A stretch of DNA of 64,000 bases, taken from NCBI GenBank assembly GCA_964023205.1, contig OZ026835.1, positions 13,846,414 through 13,910,413 of the forward strand, in the 5' to 3' direction. Source of the DNA: Lutraria lutraria (lineage: Eukaryota; Mollusca; Bivalvia; Venerida; Mactridae). The notes below the pieces were generated by a model. It had not been told where the DNA came from. It did no database searches and saw only the letters and a program-made list of their open reading frames with translations. This document shows positions 34,951 to 46,434 of the stretch, piece after piece. The position numbers and the translations under genes are program-made. Numbering within the stretch: the stretch's first letter is position 1; every line of letters starts with the position of its first letter.

Positions 34951-36320
34951 TAGGGATATCAAACAGAGTCCGGACATCCGAACGTTCAGATCCCATTCAG
35001 AAGTTCGGATCCGATATTTGGATCAGGATGTTTGTATCAAAAATACTACCGTCGTCTAATATACGTATAAATGTTGCTGAAATCGACTGTCCTAAAGTAT
35101 AATCAAAGTGTCGAACACACGGGGTGCAATTAAGTCGATGTCGTCATGGTGATGACACTTTAACAAAGTATAAAGTATATACTAGGCCTACTATGTTATA
35201 TTGCGATTCTATTTAAATGTCAAAGCTAAATACTAGTATATAATTTTGGTTTATTTCATGGCAAGAGACAACCGATAAAACGACAATTAATTTTTCACAC
35301 GTCTTAGTATAATGAAATTTTGTCATTTGATGAATGTTGATAATTGGTGTGTGTGCAGTATAATGAAATGCACAAAATTAACAAAAATGTTTCAGTCCAG
35401 ACCGAATTCTAATGTCCCAGACCGATTTGAGTCGCAGAAAAAGACTTAAAAATCGGTCCATTAAAGTTTCATAAAATTCGGTCCGTCGCTAAACCTGTAC
35501 GTGCATAATGTCGCAAACCTTGCTGTATGTTGTTCGCGCCATTCTCAATACCCCAATATTAAAACATGTCAAGATGATCAATCACCCAGAGCGATCATTT
35601 GTTAATCCTATCAAATCGATGTTGATATTAATTGGTCCTCAAATACAAGTGGTAGACAAGAGTAAAATCATTAATGCACTTATTTTTTGCGTTAAGTGAT
35701 GTGTTTGCACAAAGTTAGCGATTTCAATTTTTTATAACAAATTATGTTGCATATTTTGTGTTAAGTTTGAGCAGAGTTAAAGACTTCAAAGGCGGTGAAC
35801 TGTTCCAGAAGTTGGTATCAAAGAAAATTTAGTTTCCGCAAAAGGACGCCGACATTCATTGGTCCAGTTTGAGAGACATTATTCACCATTACGATTTAGT
35901 AAATAACCCGTGTAACTTTGTGCACAAGATATGCGTCATCATCAAACTGACAGGAATAGAGACATGATGACATACACTTTACTACAATAACTTTAAATTC
36001 AGGAATGTTGCATCTGGACTAAAATAAAAACCTGGCAGTGAATCTTTGAAATGGTTCACATCGATTTGAGTAAAAATATGTGCAGAGTTTAATTGTATTG
36101 TACCTCTATTTTCATTATTATTTGCCTTTTTAGTCAATATCGAATACAATAATATTTCAAAATAAATCAAACAAACGATGAACAGATGGTCGCGAAAAAT
36201 GGTTACGATGAAATAGTAAATACTAAATAACAGTGTAAAGATCGATTCGAACATCCGGATGTATCCAGATGTCTGATACAGATATCCGGATACTTGATTT
36301 GGTCAATTTTGACATTCCTA
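34951..36320. mobile_element. hAT-type DNA element (non-autonomous)
   Basis: Left end TAGGGATATCAAA and right end, in reverse complement, TAGGAATGTCAAA. The perfect 8 bp target-site duplication ATAATAAC lies at 34943-34950 and 36321-36328. Sub-terminal repeats such as ATCCGGAT variants occur at both ends. The interior shares several hundred bases with 25897-27024. No transposase. Confidence 0.9.
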
Positions 36321-36693
36321 ATAATAACTGACAAAACTATAGAACTCAATAAACTAACTATCAAGAATAACTTATTCGATGGATTATCGTCACACTTGTT
36401 TAATTTGAGAAGCTTTTGAATATCACATCCTATTATCAATCCCTTAAAAATTAGCAGATCTATGTAATATTTCAGCAAACTAAGGTTAAATATTTAATGA
36501 CAATAAATCAGCTTCCAAGAAAAAAAAGTTGTATAGAGAACACAACTATATCAAGGTTTTTTTAGGAATAAAAGAAATGACGCTGGATACTGGTGAAAAG
36601 GGGAAAAACACACGAAAGAAGTTGTTATTCAAAGGTAAATATTTGAGAAAAAATGTCAAAATAGTCTGTTATATTTATTATTATCTTCCATTA

Positions 36694-38170
36694 GGCCACA
36701 CCAATTTGATAACTTGTTCATCGGATTTGCCGCTCGCTTTTTATCAAAATTAGAAAAATAATATTATTTTTTGTTTTTTGCTTCCGACCGCTTGCTCGTG
36801 CCGACATCTTTAAAAAAAATCCGGAACGGTACGGTGTCCCGGATTTTATCACTACAAAATTGTATTCTGCGGTGTTGCTCCATTATATATGCGGCTCTCT
36901 TTACGATACCGAGATAGTATAATATCGTAGCTGATTTTTTAAATGAATTTATTCGGTAATTCCGAATGTTTAAACATAAGAAGAATGTTAACTGCACGCG
37001 ATATCATAGACAATCAGAAACACGTCGATTATCGTAGATAAGACCATAGAAAATATAAGTAGCGAGGAATAGGAATACGGGTGATGTTAGTTCCCAAGAT
37101 GGTAGCGCTCGTGGTCTAGTCCAACTGTTTGTGACGGCGAGACTCTTTCGATTTTGCCCAGCCTTCAAAAACTGAATATTTAATTTGTTGTGTGTAGAAA
37201 AATCACACATTAAAACCCGTTTGGAAAACGAAACTGGTGCAATGGTGAATAACTGCCGGTGTCATGGTAAAAATCGCCTATTCTCGAAAATTCGCTTTTC
37301 AAATAATCTGAGTTTACATGACATGTCACCGAAACGTTGACAAGTTAAACTTAAACCAACTTTCGTTAGCCCATGGTACCCATTGTAAAGAACGATTTAG
37401 AATAGCACTGTTCAGACGGTAGTTGTACACTGAGTGGCTAAAGTTCGTTGACATCGGTTATCAGTAGTCAAATTAACATGCAAAGTAAACTTTTAAGTTC
37501 AATATTAAAAATTTGACTTTTGACATAGAATTTTATGGCACATTCACACAGATTATTGTTATTTCTATCGATTTAAGTATACTGAAGATATCTTGGAATA
37601 TTTGGTGTGGGTCTATCCTTCACTCATGGTTCTAGTTTATATAGGAATTAAGGGTAAATTCTTTTAAAACATGTCTCCAAAATTAAACAGTTATATCTTG
37701 TGTCCAAGTTGTGTACAGTGTCATTCCAGTGATAGATCCAGTATACAATATTATGTCGTTTTATTTTAGTAATTGTGACAAGAATATGGTATACATGGTA
37801 TTGTTCTGTAAGTTTAATCTAATTTTTGTGTGCTTCTTTATGGGTGATTTATCAATTTTCATATAAAAAAGAATAGAATAAAGACATTAAAAGTGTTATC
37901 ACTGGTAAACCTAAGGGTTATTGAAACTACTAAAAATACAGATTCTTTATTTGCTTGATCACATGCTTGTTCGAAATAGAAAAGCTTTTTAATTTTTTTT
38001 CGCTTGTTTTGAAAGAAGGAAAATAAAAAAAAATATTAAAATTATTTTTTCGCTCGCTCGCTCGGTCAAATTGGAAAAGTAAAAAATAATATTAATAAAA
38101 GTATTTCGCTCGCTCGCTTGCTTTTTTCAGAAAAAAAATCCGATGAACAAGTTATTAAATTGGTGTGGCC
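36694..38170. mobile_element. PIF/Harbinger-type element (non-autonomous)
   Basis: Left end GGCCACACCAATTTGATAAC and right end, in reverse complement, GGCCACACCAATTTAATAAC. The match continues CTTGTTCATCGGAT for about 34 bp in all. A TTA target-site duplication flanks it (36691-36693 and 38171-38173). A TTA duplication with a GG-starting end fits PIF/Harbinger. CGCTCGCTCG motifs lie inside the right end, with GCTTGCTCG on the left. No transposase is seen. Confidence 0.85.
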
Positions 38171-38605
38171 TTAGATGTAAAATTCACCCATCCATATCAG
38201 TAGGGATTAGATAAGAGTAAGTCTACAGAAAGTGAAGCCTGACAATAATCTTATTTCTGTCTTATAACAAGGAATGCACTTATATCAACAGGACAAATGT
38301 TACATTATGCTAACGATATAATATAATAATAACATTAACTTGGACTTCATGATGTTTAGGAGGGGGAGGTATGATGCCCCTAGTGCACATATATTGTTCT
38401 CAACACGCATTTCCAGGAAAACACAAGAATAATGTGGGGAAAATATGCAAGCTTAGAAGTTTTGACAAGAAGTCTTCTATGCAACTGACATGGCACAGAC
38501 ATTTCCCTAGATTGATAACTAAGAATTAGGCATTTTCTCACTTATCATGCAGAAGATGAAAAATTACAAATCAAAACATCAGGAATGCATTACAAACTGC
38601 CTTAC

Positions 38606-38737
38606 CATATTTGGTATTCTTCCTCTTATCTCTCTGTCTGCTACACATCAGAACAATCACAGTTATCAGAACAGCAACAATCAAGAACAACAGACCACCT
38701 ACGATTCCACCAATCTCTGTACTAGACAATCCAAATC
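38606..38737 (-). CDS. Isolated membrane-spanning exon of an unidentified receptor-like protein
   Basis: Minus-strand translation FGLSSTEIGGIVGGLLFLIV then AVLITVIVLMCSRQRDKRKN gives one strongly hydrophobic segment of about 24 residues followed by a basic stop-transfer cluster. That is the layout of a type I single-pass membrane protein. The donor is GTAAGG. The acceptor is uncertain: only the AG in TAAG leaves the frame open, because the stronger CAG six bases upstream would put a stop in frame. No neighbouring exon of the same gene was recognised. A LINE fragment starts just upstream on the other strand. Confidence 0.5.
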
Positions 38738-38779
38738 CTTACTCTGTAAAAATAATTATACTTTGTACATATTCATTAT

Positions 38780-39830
38780 ACTACAACAGGATGGTGATAG
38801 TGACACTCAGATATGATGACGACAAATATAAACTGTATCAAGGACACGATGCTTTATGTAGACTTGGGATATGGGTCAGTAATGATCTTACTAAATCTCA
38901 AAGAAATCAATTGAAACATGCTAAAACTAAGGGTGTTACTGGTTATTTCTACAATGGCAAAATGTCTGAACATGACAACGACCAACAGGACCAGGCTTCA
39001 CCAAGGCAAGTTGGACACATTGACCAACAACACCAGGCTTCAGCTAGGCAAGATACACCACATACATTTAGGAGAGCAGTACGACAGGTAACTAACTCCA
39101 AGTCATACCTTAGATAGCATTAACGAATGTCAAAATGAAATATCAATGGACACGGAAACAAACAATGACACCATTCCCTGGTCCAACACTGAAACAACAG
39201 TTGACTAGGCATACGGCTGAGGCTCAAACAACAATGACAATTAATTTTTGTTTCTTGGAATATTGAAGGTATTCAGTCTAAATTTGATGATCAAGATGTT
39301 ATCAACTATTTGAATAACTTTGACATATTTAGCTTATATCTTATATCCGAACTTTACATGCTACTTTTTAGATGGTTTAAAACTTAGTGTCCATGGAAGA
39401 ACTATTGGTGGTATAGCAGTTTTTGTTAGAAGGAAGTTTGACGGTTTTGTACAAAGACTTAATTCTGCCCGCAATTTTGCGGTTATACTTGAAGTTAAAA
39501 GTGGCGTTTTGTCCCAAAAAATGACTATTTTGGTACTAACATACCTACCACTAGAGTTATCCCCATTTTATACACACCGTGACTTGAAAGGTATACAATT
39601 ATTGGAAGAGTTAATTATTGAATTAAGAGTAAATGACACGGCTGACCTGCTTATATTGGGTGATAAAAATGCAAGAACATCAAATAACCCTGACTACATA
39701 GATAGTAAACGCAATTTATTTGACATTGAACCATATCTTGAACTGTTCTGTACTGATGAAACTAGAGCTGTCACAGAGGTGACCAATACCCCCGCCGCCG
39801 CTTTGACACTAATACCGCAATAGTACACTA
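38780..39830 (+). mobile_element. LINE fragment: ORF1 end and apurinic endonuclease domain
   Basis: 38800-39115 encodes LCRLGIWVSNDLTKSQRNQL then KHAKTKGVTGYFYNGKM, like the LPRxLTxxxRxxLxxAKxxG segment of LINE ORF1 proteins. From 39244 the frame reads VSWNIEGIQSKFDDQDVINY (the endonuclease start). After a frame change it reads HGRTIGGIAVFVRRKF and DTADLLILGDKNARTSNNPD, matching the APE motifs GRxxGGxAxFVR and xLLxGDFNART. The catalytic Asp of GDFN is kept (GDKN). The frameshift near 39340 and truncation before any RT domain make it dead. Confidence 0.8.
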
Positions 39831-39834
39831 TATG

Positions 39835-40020
39835 GCTAAGTTCAGGGGGACATAACTCTGCAATGAGTGAATCGCTGGGCATGAAAATCTTGCACATCTA
39901 CACTTCATGGTGATAATATATTTCAAGTTTCATTGCAATAGCTTAAAAAATGTTGAAGTAGTTCACTCCACAAACTTAATGCGGACGGACGGACTAACGA
40001 TAGGATACTTAAGTGGCTTT
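39835..40020 (+). repeat. Dispersed repeat with GGACGGACGGAC tail
   Basis: GGGGGACATAACTCTGCAATG, 'TTTCAAGTTTCATTGCAATAGC' and a GCGGACGGACGGAC end resemble a common type of bivalve interspersed repeat. It follows directly on the LINE fragment and could be part of its insertion history. Confidence 0.4.
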
Positions 40021-41061
40021 CCCATGTTAAAAGGAGTAGGTTCAGAAATAGCCAAAATCGGCCCAATCTCCAATATTCGAAATAATTTTGTAAATCAAAC
40101 TAATATGTGTCCTGAGTAGTTATATGTATTTTTTTATAGTCATCTAGTTATATTTGTCCGTTTTCGAGCTCTTTATTAACCCCACCCTAATGACTATTTT
40201 GATGTCATTTTGCGACGTCGTAACGTTGTTTTCACACGCACTATCAAACATGATGCGTGAATTGATATAGTGATCATTTTGAAATGTTTATTTGTTATAA
40301 ATAATTGTAGAATATATCTCAAAGCTTTGCTCAGACCTATACATACTTAATTTTAAATGGTACCAATATATTTTAACATCAAAGTGTAGTTAAGATGTGG
40401 TCTGTTAGTTGTAACAAACGTAAGAATGATGAAACATGCTGGTATATTAATAAATAGTTTTGTAAACTTACATTAGTATTGTAGTTTTTAAATCAATTAA
40501 TTATGGTGCATCGGAACCTCCAAGCCAACATTCTCGTTTCGAGAATTAACTTTTCGCTAATTATTACCATTCCGGTAACTTATTGTGTAATCCAAGCCCG
40601 CTGAGTCAACGGTAAGCGTGGGCCGATTATGTTAGAATTTCGTGACATTGTAATTGCCAGAAAAAGGTAAACACTGTTTTTTTCATCTTCAAATGGCATA
40701 TTTTTTAATCTGTTACGTATAAAACCTTATTCTATGTCACCAATTTACAGTTATTTACTGATATAATATTTATTGTTTCGTCCTCAAGTAGTTTCGACCT
40801 TGTTTATTGTGGCTCATTATTGCATATTAAGCGTAATCAACATTTTCTATCATTGAATGTTCTATTAAAATGTTGGTCTGTAAATTGTTGAATAGAATGT
40901 AATTCATTGCATTTTCAGTGTTCTATCATAGAGGGAAAAATACAGAACAATATGGTAGTTGTTCTACAATGCTTGTATTCTAAAGGCAGAATGTATGCAG
41001 AATGTCAACAGTGGAAGCGAAATTCAAGTGACACATTTTGACAGCATCGGCACAGTTAAAT

Positions 41062-41780
41062 TTATTCTTCTATGGCGTCGGTGTCTGAGTCGGACTCATC
41101 TATTGTCTCTGGTAGTGGTACTTGGCCAGCATCTGTTAGATGTTCACCCCAGTTTTGAATCCCATATTTCGGACTATGCTGATGCCTAGCAAAGCTTATT
41201 AAGTACCATACTACAGAGGCAATATGTGAGCACATTTGTTCACCAGCACGGCATTTACAATACCACTCTTCTATGTCTGCTGTAGAGAATCGTATCCACA
41301 AGTGGTACTTTCTGGATGAGGTGTGTCTACTTTGAATACGAACAAGGAGCAGATCACTTTCGTCCTTGTGAATTTGTATGTCACAGTTACCATCTAAGTG
41401 TTCCTGTATGTAGCTTGGTGACATCTTTAGCTGATACACTCCACATGTTAACGATCTCAATTGTTCCTCATTATATATAGGAAAGCAGTCGAGCGATACA
41501 TCATTTACAGATTTCCAAAGTGTAGCTCTTCGTTCAAGATGGTTGTCCTCAACATAAGACTTCAAAGAATTTGGCCTAGAAGATAAAGCATGCATCTTTG
41601 CAGCTAAATGTGTGTCATGGTCTTTATCTGGGATGCAGAGAGGCTGAAGATATCTGTTTGATATGGCACATATTATTCTTAGAAAGTCTCCAATTCATGG
41701 GATTTGGTTGGTTGGAAGGACACAATTGAAGTACTTCCAACTTTTAATTCGGCATTTGCCGATTCTACAACCCATCTAAT
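41062..41780 (-). pseudogene. Transposase exon B: helical region and SWIM zinc finger, near-complete C-terminus
   Basis: After acceptor TTACAG it reads RWVVESANAELK. One frameshift then gives WKYFNCVLPTNQIP, a TGA stop, and IGDFLRIICAISNRYLQPL. The final 177 codons are open and include LTCGVYQLKMSPSYIQEHLD. They also carry a SWIM finger WYCKCRAGEQMCSHIASVVW (CxC...CxH). The acidic end SDSDTDAIEE is followed by TAA. SWIM fingers bind DNA or protein and are common in transposases. One frameshift and one stop disable the exon, while the C-terminal half is intact. Confidence 0.8.
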
Positions 41781-41814
41781 CTGTAATTCGAAAAGGAAAA
41801 ACAATGAGATATGC

Positions 41815-43406
41815 AACAAGAGGGCCATGATGGCCCTATAAATGCTCACCAGGAGAAAAGCTCATTTGGAGATTAACATTGTTGAAGTTTTCTATACGAG
41901 TCCAAGTAAGATCAAGTGACCCATCTGGGCCGTTTTTTATCCCATGGCCATTATATGAACAGATTTAAAAGAGGTCCATTAGACAAAGCTAGATACCAAA
42001 TATCTTAGCTCTAGGCCTTGTGGTTTCGGAGAAGATTTTTTAAAATTTAATTTCCTATATAAAATAGAATAAACCCCAGGGCAGGGCTAATTTTGACCCC
42101 GGGGCCATAATTTGAACAAACTTGGTAGAGGTCCACTAGATAATGCTACATACCAAATATCTTAGCTCTAGGCCTTGTGGTTTCCGAGAAAGAGATTTTT
42201 TAAATTTTCCTATATAAGTCTTTATAAATCAAGTGACCCCCTGGGCGGGCCAATTTTGACCCTAGGGCAATAATTTGAACAAACTTGGTAGAGGTCCACT
42301 AGACAATGCTACATACCAAATATCTTAGCTCTAGGCCTTGTGGTTTCAGAGAAGAAGATTTTTTTAATTTTCCTATATAAAATAGACTAAACCCCAGGGC
42401 AGGGCTAATTTTGACCCTAGGGCAATAATTTGAACAAACTTGGTAAAGGTCCACTAGATAATGCTACATACCAAATATCTTAGCTCTAGGCCTTGTGGTT
42501 TCGGAGAAGAAGATTTTTTAAATTTTCCTATATAAGTCTATATAAATCAAGTGACCCCCAGGGCGGGGCCAATTTTGACCCTAGGGCAATAATTTGAACA
42601 AACTTGGTAGAGGTCCACTAGACAATGCTACATACCATATACCTTAGCTCTAGGCCTTGTGGTTTCGGAGAAGAAGATTTTTTAAATGTTCCTATATAAA
42701 ATAGAATAAACCCCAGGACAGGGCCAATTTTGACCCTAGGGGGCAATAATTTAACAAACTTGGTAGAGGTCCACTAGATAATGCTACATACCAAATATCT
42801 TAGCTCTAGGCCTTGTGGTTTCGGAGAAGAAGATTTTTTAAATTTTCCTATATAAGTCTATATAAATCAAGTGACCCCCAGGGCGGGGCCAATTTTAACC
42901 CTAGGGCAATAATTTGAACAAACTTGGTAGAAGTCCACTAGACTATGCTATACACCAAATATCAAAGCTCTATGCGTTGTAGTTTTTGACAAGAAGATTT
43001 TTTAAATTTCCTATATAAGTCTATGTAAAATCAAGTTACCCCCGGGGCGGAGCCAATTTTGACCCTAGGGGAATAATTTGAACAAACTTTGTAGAGTTCC
43101 ATTAGACAATGCTACATACCAAATATCTAAGCTCTAGGCCCTGTGGTTTCGGACAAGAAGATTTTTTAAGTTTTTTCTATTTGTTGCCATAGCAACCAGA
43201 GTTTTTAATGAAATTTAATTTTTTGAACAACTTTGAAAGGGGACCACCCAAGGATCATTCCAGCAAAGTTTGGTTGCAATCGGCATAGCGGTGTAGGAGG
43301 AGATGTTGTTTTAAGTAAACATGGACGCCACGTAACGACGCACGACGGACGCAGGGCGATCACAAAAGCTCACCTTGAGCACATTCGTGCTCTGGTGAGC
43401 TAAAAA
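41815..43406 (+). mobile_element. AACAAGAGGGCC...GAGCTAAAA element with about seven 160 bp units
   Basis: Starts AACAAGAGGGCCATGATGGC. It then holds about seven tandem units of about 160 bp marked by 'TTTGAACAAACTTGGTAGAGG' and 'AGCTCTAGGCCTTGTGGTTT'. A GACGCACGACGGACGC stretch follows, then a hairpin of about 35 bp in which CTCACCTTGAGCAC pairs with GTGCTCTGGTGAG, and the end GCTAAAA. A 3' hairpin followed by CTAA suggests a Helitron/Helentron relative with a tandem core, but this is inference. It lies inside the transposase intron. Confidence 0.75.
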
Positions 43407-43419
43407 TGAAAGTATTTAA

Positions 43420-43940
43420 ATGAGTGTTATGTGCTAGTGATTTGCTTTGTGAACCATGTTGACTACTAAATGCTAAGTCATAAGTGGACATACAGTCAAA
43501 GGCAAACAGCTATGGCCTATGTAATACCATTGGCATTTGACATTAATAAATGACTCTTCAACATCATTCAGACTTATATTTAAACTTCATTTTCATTGAC
43601 CCATATTTTATTTTATATTTCATTACATGTTTTTATTCTATATATTCATTATGTCTTACAGTGAGTATAACTCTAAGGCTATCCTTAAAAATTATTTTGT
43701 TTGTGGTCCCACTACCAACTTACCAAAATCAGCCCTACCCAACTTTTTTGCCTTTTGAGTAATGTTCTGTATCTCTACAAGTTGACATATATTTTGAATT
43801 CAACATAAAAAAAGAAGAAGAAAAATCCTATAATAATAAATTATTAGATCTACCCACTTAAAATTCTCTGCATAAGGTTACCGCAAACAAATGTTTTTTA
43901 AGGATGGCCATATTGTTATTAAGTATACTTAGATTGAAAA
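43420..43940. other. Remaining transposase intron
   Basis: Non-coding AT-rich sequence between the nested element and transposase exon A. Confidence 0.4.
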
Positions 43941-43946
43941 TATTAC

Positions 43947-45272
43947 CTTAGTGACAAATCTGCTGTTATTTGCATCTTCACAAGTCATTTGTTTTTGACC
44001 CCTGTTGAGGAATGATGGCATTTCAAACCTTATACCTAAATCTTTCAGGTCTAAAGAGTCGCGGAATCCCCTGTCTACCACAAATATAAAAAAAAATTAT
44101 CATCTTCTTGTACAAAGTTTTTTATTTCTTCAGTGTTTGTCTTCAACATGTGATTTAGAATTGCTGCGTCATTGTTTTTTGAGTCAGCATAGTATGGTCC
44201 CATTATCGTTACAAAGTAACCTGTTGTGGTGACAATAACCATAGGCTTCACTAGTGGACGACCTTTGTGGACCGAATATGAGCGTCTCTGAAAGCTGAAA
44301 TTGTTACTTTTCTGAATGTATATATAGGTTCCATCTAGCACTAAAATTATCCGTCCATCATTCGCATTAAACAAAGACTTTGCTAATGGTCGTGTATGAT
44401 TGTTGATGATGTCTTCTCTTGTCAAGCTCTCTAAACCAAGGTATAATGGCACAAACCCTCTCATCAGAGCATGCCTTGTGGCAGCAATAGCCCTTCGTAT
44501 ACTTGACTTGCTAATACCAAATAAGGTGGACAGTAACTTATTGGACAGGCCTGACTTCATTTTCAGTAGAAATATTCCTAGAGATGTTTTAGCTGACCTT
44601 GCCTGTGTGTTCTGTAGTTTGTCTGCGACATGACGGAAGACATCATCAAACTGTGTGTGCTGTAGACCTGTTAAACTTTCATAGTCAGAATCAATAAATC
44701 AAAATCCAATTTGTTCTGCTTGCAACAGCATATTCCTCTCAGGTAATTTATAAGCTTAAGGACAGATGTCCTATTAAGAAATGCTGTTTCCATGATTGAA
44801 ACGTCCTTAAGTGAATCAGATGATAGAAAAGTATCATTCATGTGTCCTGGACAACACCTTGAGCCGGCAGGTATAAGGACATTTTCTTCAATGAATGCAT
44901 TGAACCGGGCCTCAGGAGACAAGACTACCAACTTTGGTCCTGGTCTTTTGCACACTAAACATCGTGAATGTGTTTTACTTGTTGTCTTCAAGTTTAAAGT
45001 AATAGAAGGAGGACTAATTGGAGTAGTTGTACTTGTTGACTGTGATGTTGATGGACTGACTGATCTTTATCTGTATTCTTACAAGTTGAGGTTTCAGCAG
45101 CATAATATTTATGCCTACATTTGTTACATATTATATCATTTTCTTTTGTTTCCACAAACAAACGCTTTTGCAGATATTTTCTTATCGCTTTATTCATAGT
45201 CCTTCTTTCTTTTGGTTTAGTTCTTTTTTTGCACACTGAACACAAATAAAACTTTGGACTTGACCCAGGCAT
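43947..45272 (-). pseudogene. Transposase exon A: zinc-finger N-terminus and DDE core, frameshifted
   Basis: The start MPGSSPKFYLCSVCKK lies just inside an acceptor. A CxxC...CNKC pair (LCSVCKKRTKP and IICNKCRHKYY) and later SRCLVCKRPGPKLVVLS form zinc-binding clusters. The core reads IILVLDGTYIYIQKSNNFSF (first Asp), then SVHKGRPLVKPMVIVTTTGY, DSKNNDAAIL (second Asp) and [10 protein letters not shown] (third Asp), followed by [20 protein letters not shown]. Frame changes are needed near 45040, near 44690 and in a nine-base T run at about 44090 (minus strand). Donor GTAATA at 43946. All three acidic positions survive, but the reading frame does not. Confidence 0.8.
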
Positions 45273-45518
45273 CCTGAAAATTAAAAAAAAGTGATTATTA
45301 ATTGTTATGTTATATTGTTAATTATCTGATTATAATGTTCTAAATATGAGTATGTTTAAATGTGTTAGTTCATTAACTTTTGTAGTTTTTTTCATCCTTT
45401 CTTGTTAAATGTTTCATTATTATAATTATATGTAATTAATTGTTAATGATCAGCAAAGATATATATATATAATTTCATCAACTTTATAGTGGAAAGCACT
45501 AATTCTTAAAAAAAAAAG

Positions 45519-45592
45519 TGTGACCAGGATTTGAACCAGGGTCCTTTCGCATCTGAGCTAGTGTAACTAACTACTACGCTACGCTGACTCCA
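45519..45592 (-). repeat. tRNA-like sequence
   Basis: On the minus strand a box-A-like TAGCGTAGTAG and a good box B GGTTCAAATCC (followed by TGG) are spaced as in a tRNA. T-arm pairing CCTGG/CCAGG-type is plausible, but the anticodon stem does not pair. Most likely a tRNA-derived SINE head inside the large transposon. Confidence 0.4.
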
Positions 45593-46333
45593 TAATTTAT
45601 CAGGTGAAAATTATATATATACCGAATACGCTAAGTACTGCATGGTCTATATTTAGACACGCAAATTGATTCCAATGTGGGCGGGGCATCGTAGCAACTT
45701 AAGTTACCAAAATACACAATGTATCGTTTTAGTTCACTGAACTCAAATCAATTACAAGTCCATTTGGAAAAACGAAAACTTCCCACCCGTAAATAAAGCA
45801 AAACATTGAATTATTCTTCATAAATACGACAATATTTAAGTTGCGATCATAGCAGACGAAATGTTCCGTTTTGATAAGATTTTTTATGTTATATTGATAC
45901 TTACTTGATGGAAAGTTGTTTTTTATGAACGGTTGATATCAATTACATCATTGTAGTTCTCTCAAGCACTAGTAGACAATATCAAGCTGCTTAGGATAAA
46001 CTGTATCGTAGTTTTGTAAAATTTTATAAACCGTGACGTACGTATGATGTGGTTTTTAACTCTGTCAGTGTTGCTAGGTAGAGTGTAAATAATAACAAAC
46101 TGTTGTTGTTGTCGTTATCGACCGGTAATCTTTATAATTTTAATCAACAGAAAACAGAATCAAGACAACAATCAATATTGTGTAGTAAATATGTTTATTT
46201 CATTCAATACCTGTCTTACAAAATAAGAATTCAATCGAACACGAGCAAGAACTAACTGTAATCTCCGATTTTCTGTGCGCTGAACGTGATATTGGGGGTG
46301 TCAACAGTGGAAGGAAAACTTAAATTTTCACAT

Positions 46334-46434
46334 AGGGCACAGGCCTCGACCAAAATAATAATTGTAACATTTTACGAGAGATACATTTAAGATTCGAATT
46401 ATACATTTTATTTTTTGGTCAAGGCCTGTGCCCT
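46334..46434. repeat. Palindrome of about 100 bp near the transposon's right end
   Basis: AGGGCACAGGCCTCGACCAA pairs with TTGGTCAAGGCCTGTGCCCT around a loop of about 55 bases. The arms differ at one position. It sits upstream of the transposase gene and could be a nested MITE or a sub-terminal binding site. Confidence 0.7.

Noticed and set aside
41815..43406. CRISPR-like array or satellite
   Set aside because: The units of about 160 bp are contiguous, have no spacers and lie within a bounded mobile element of a eukaryote.
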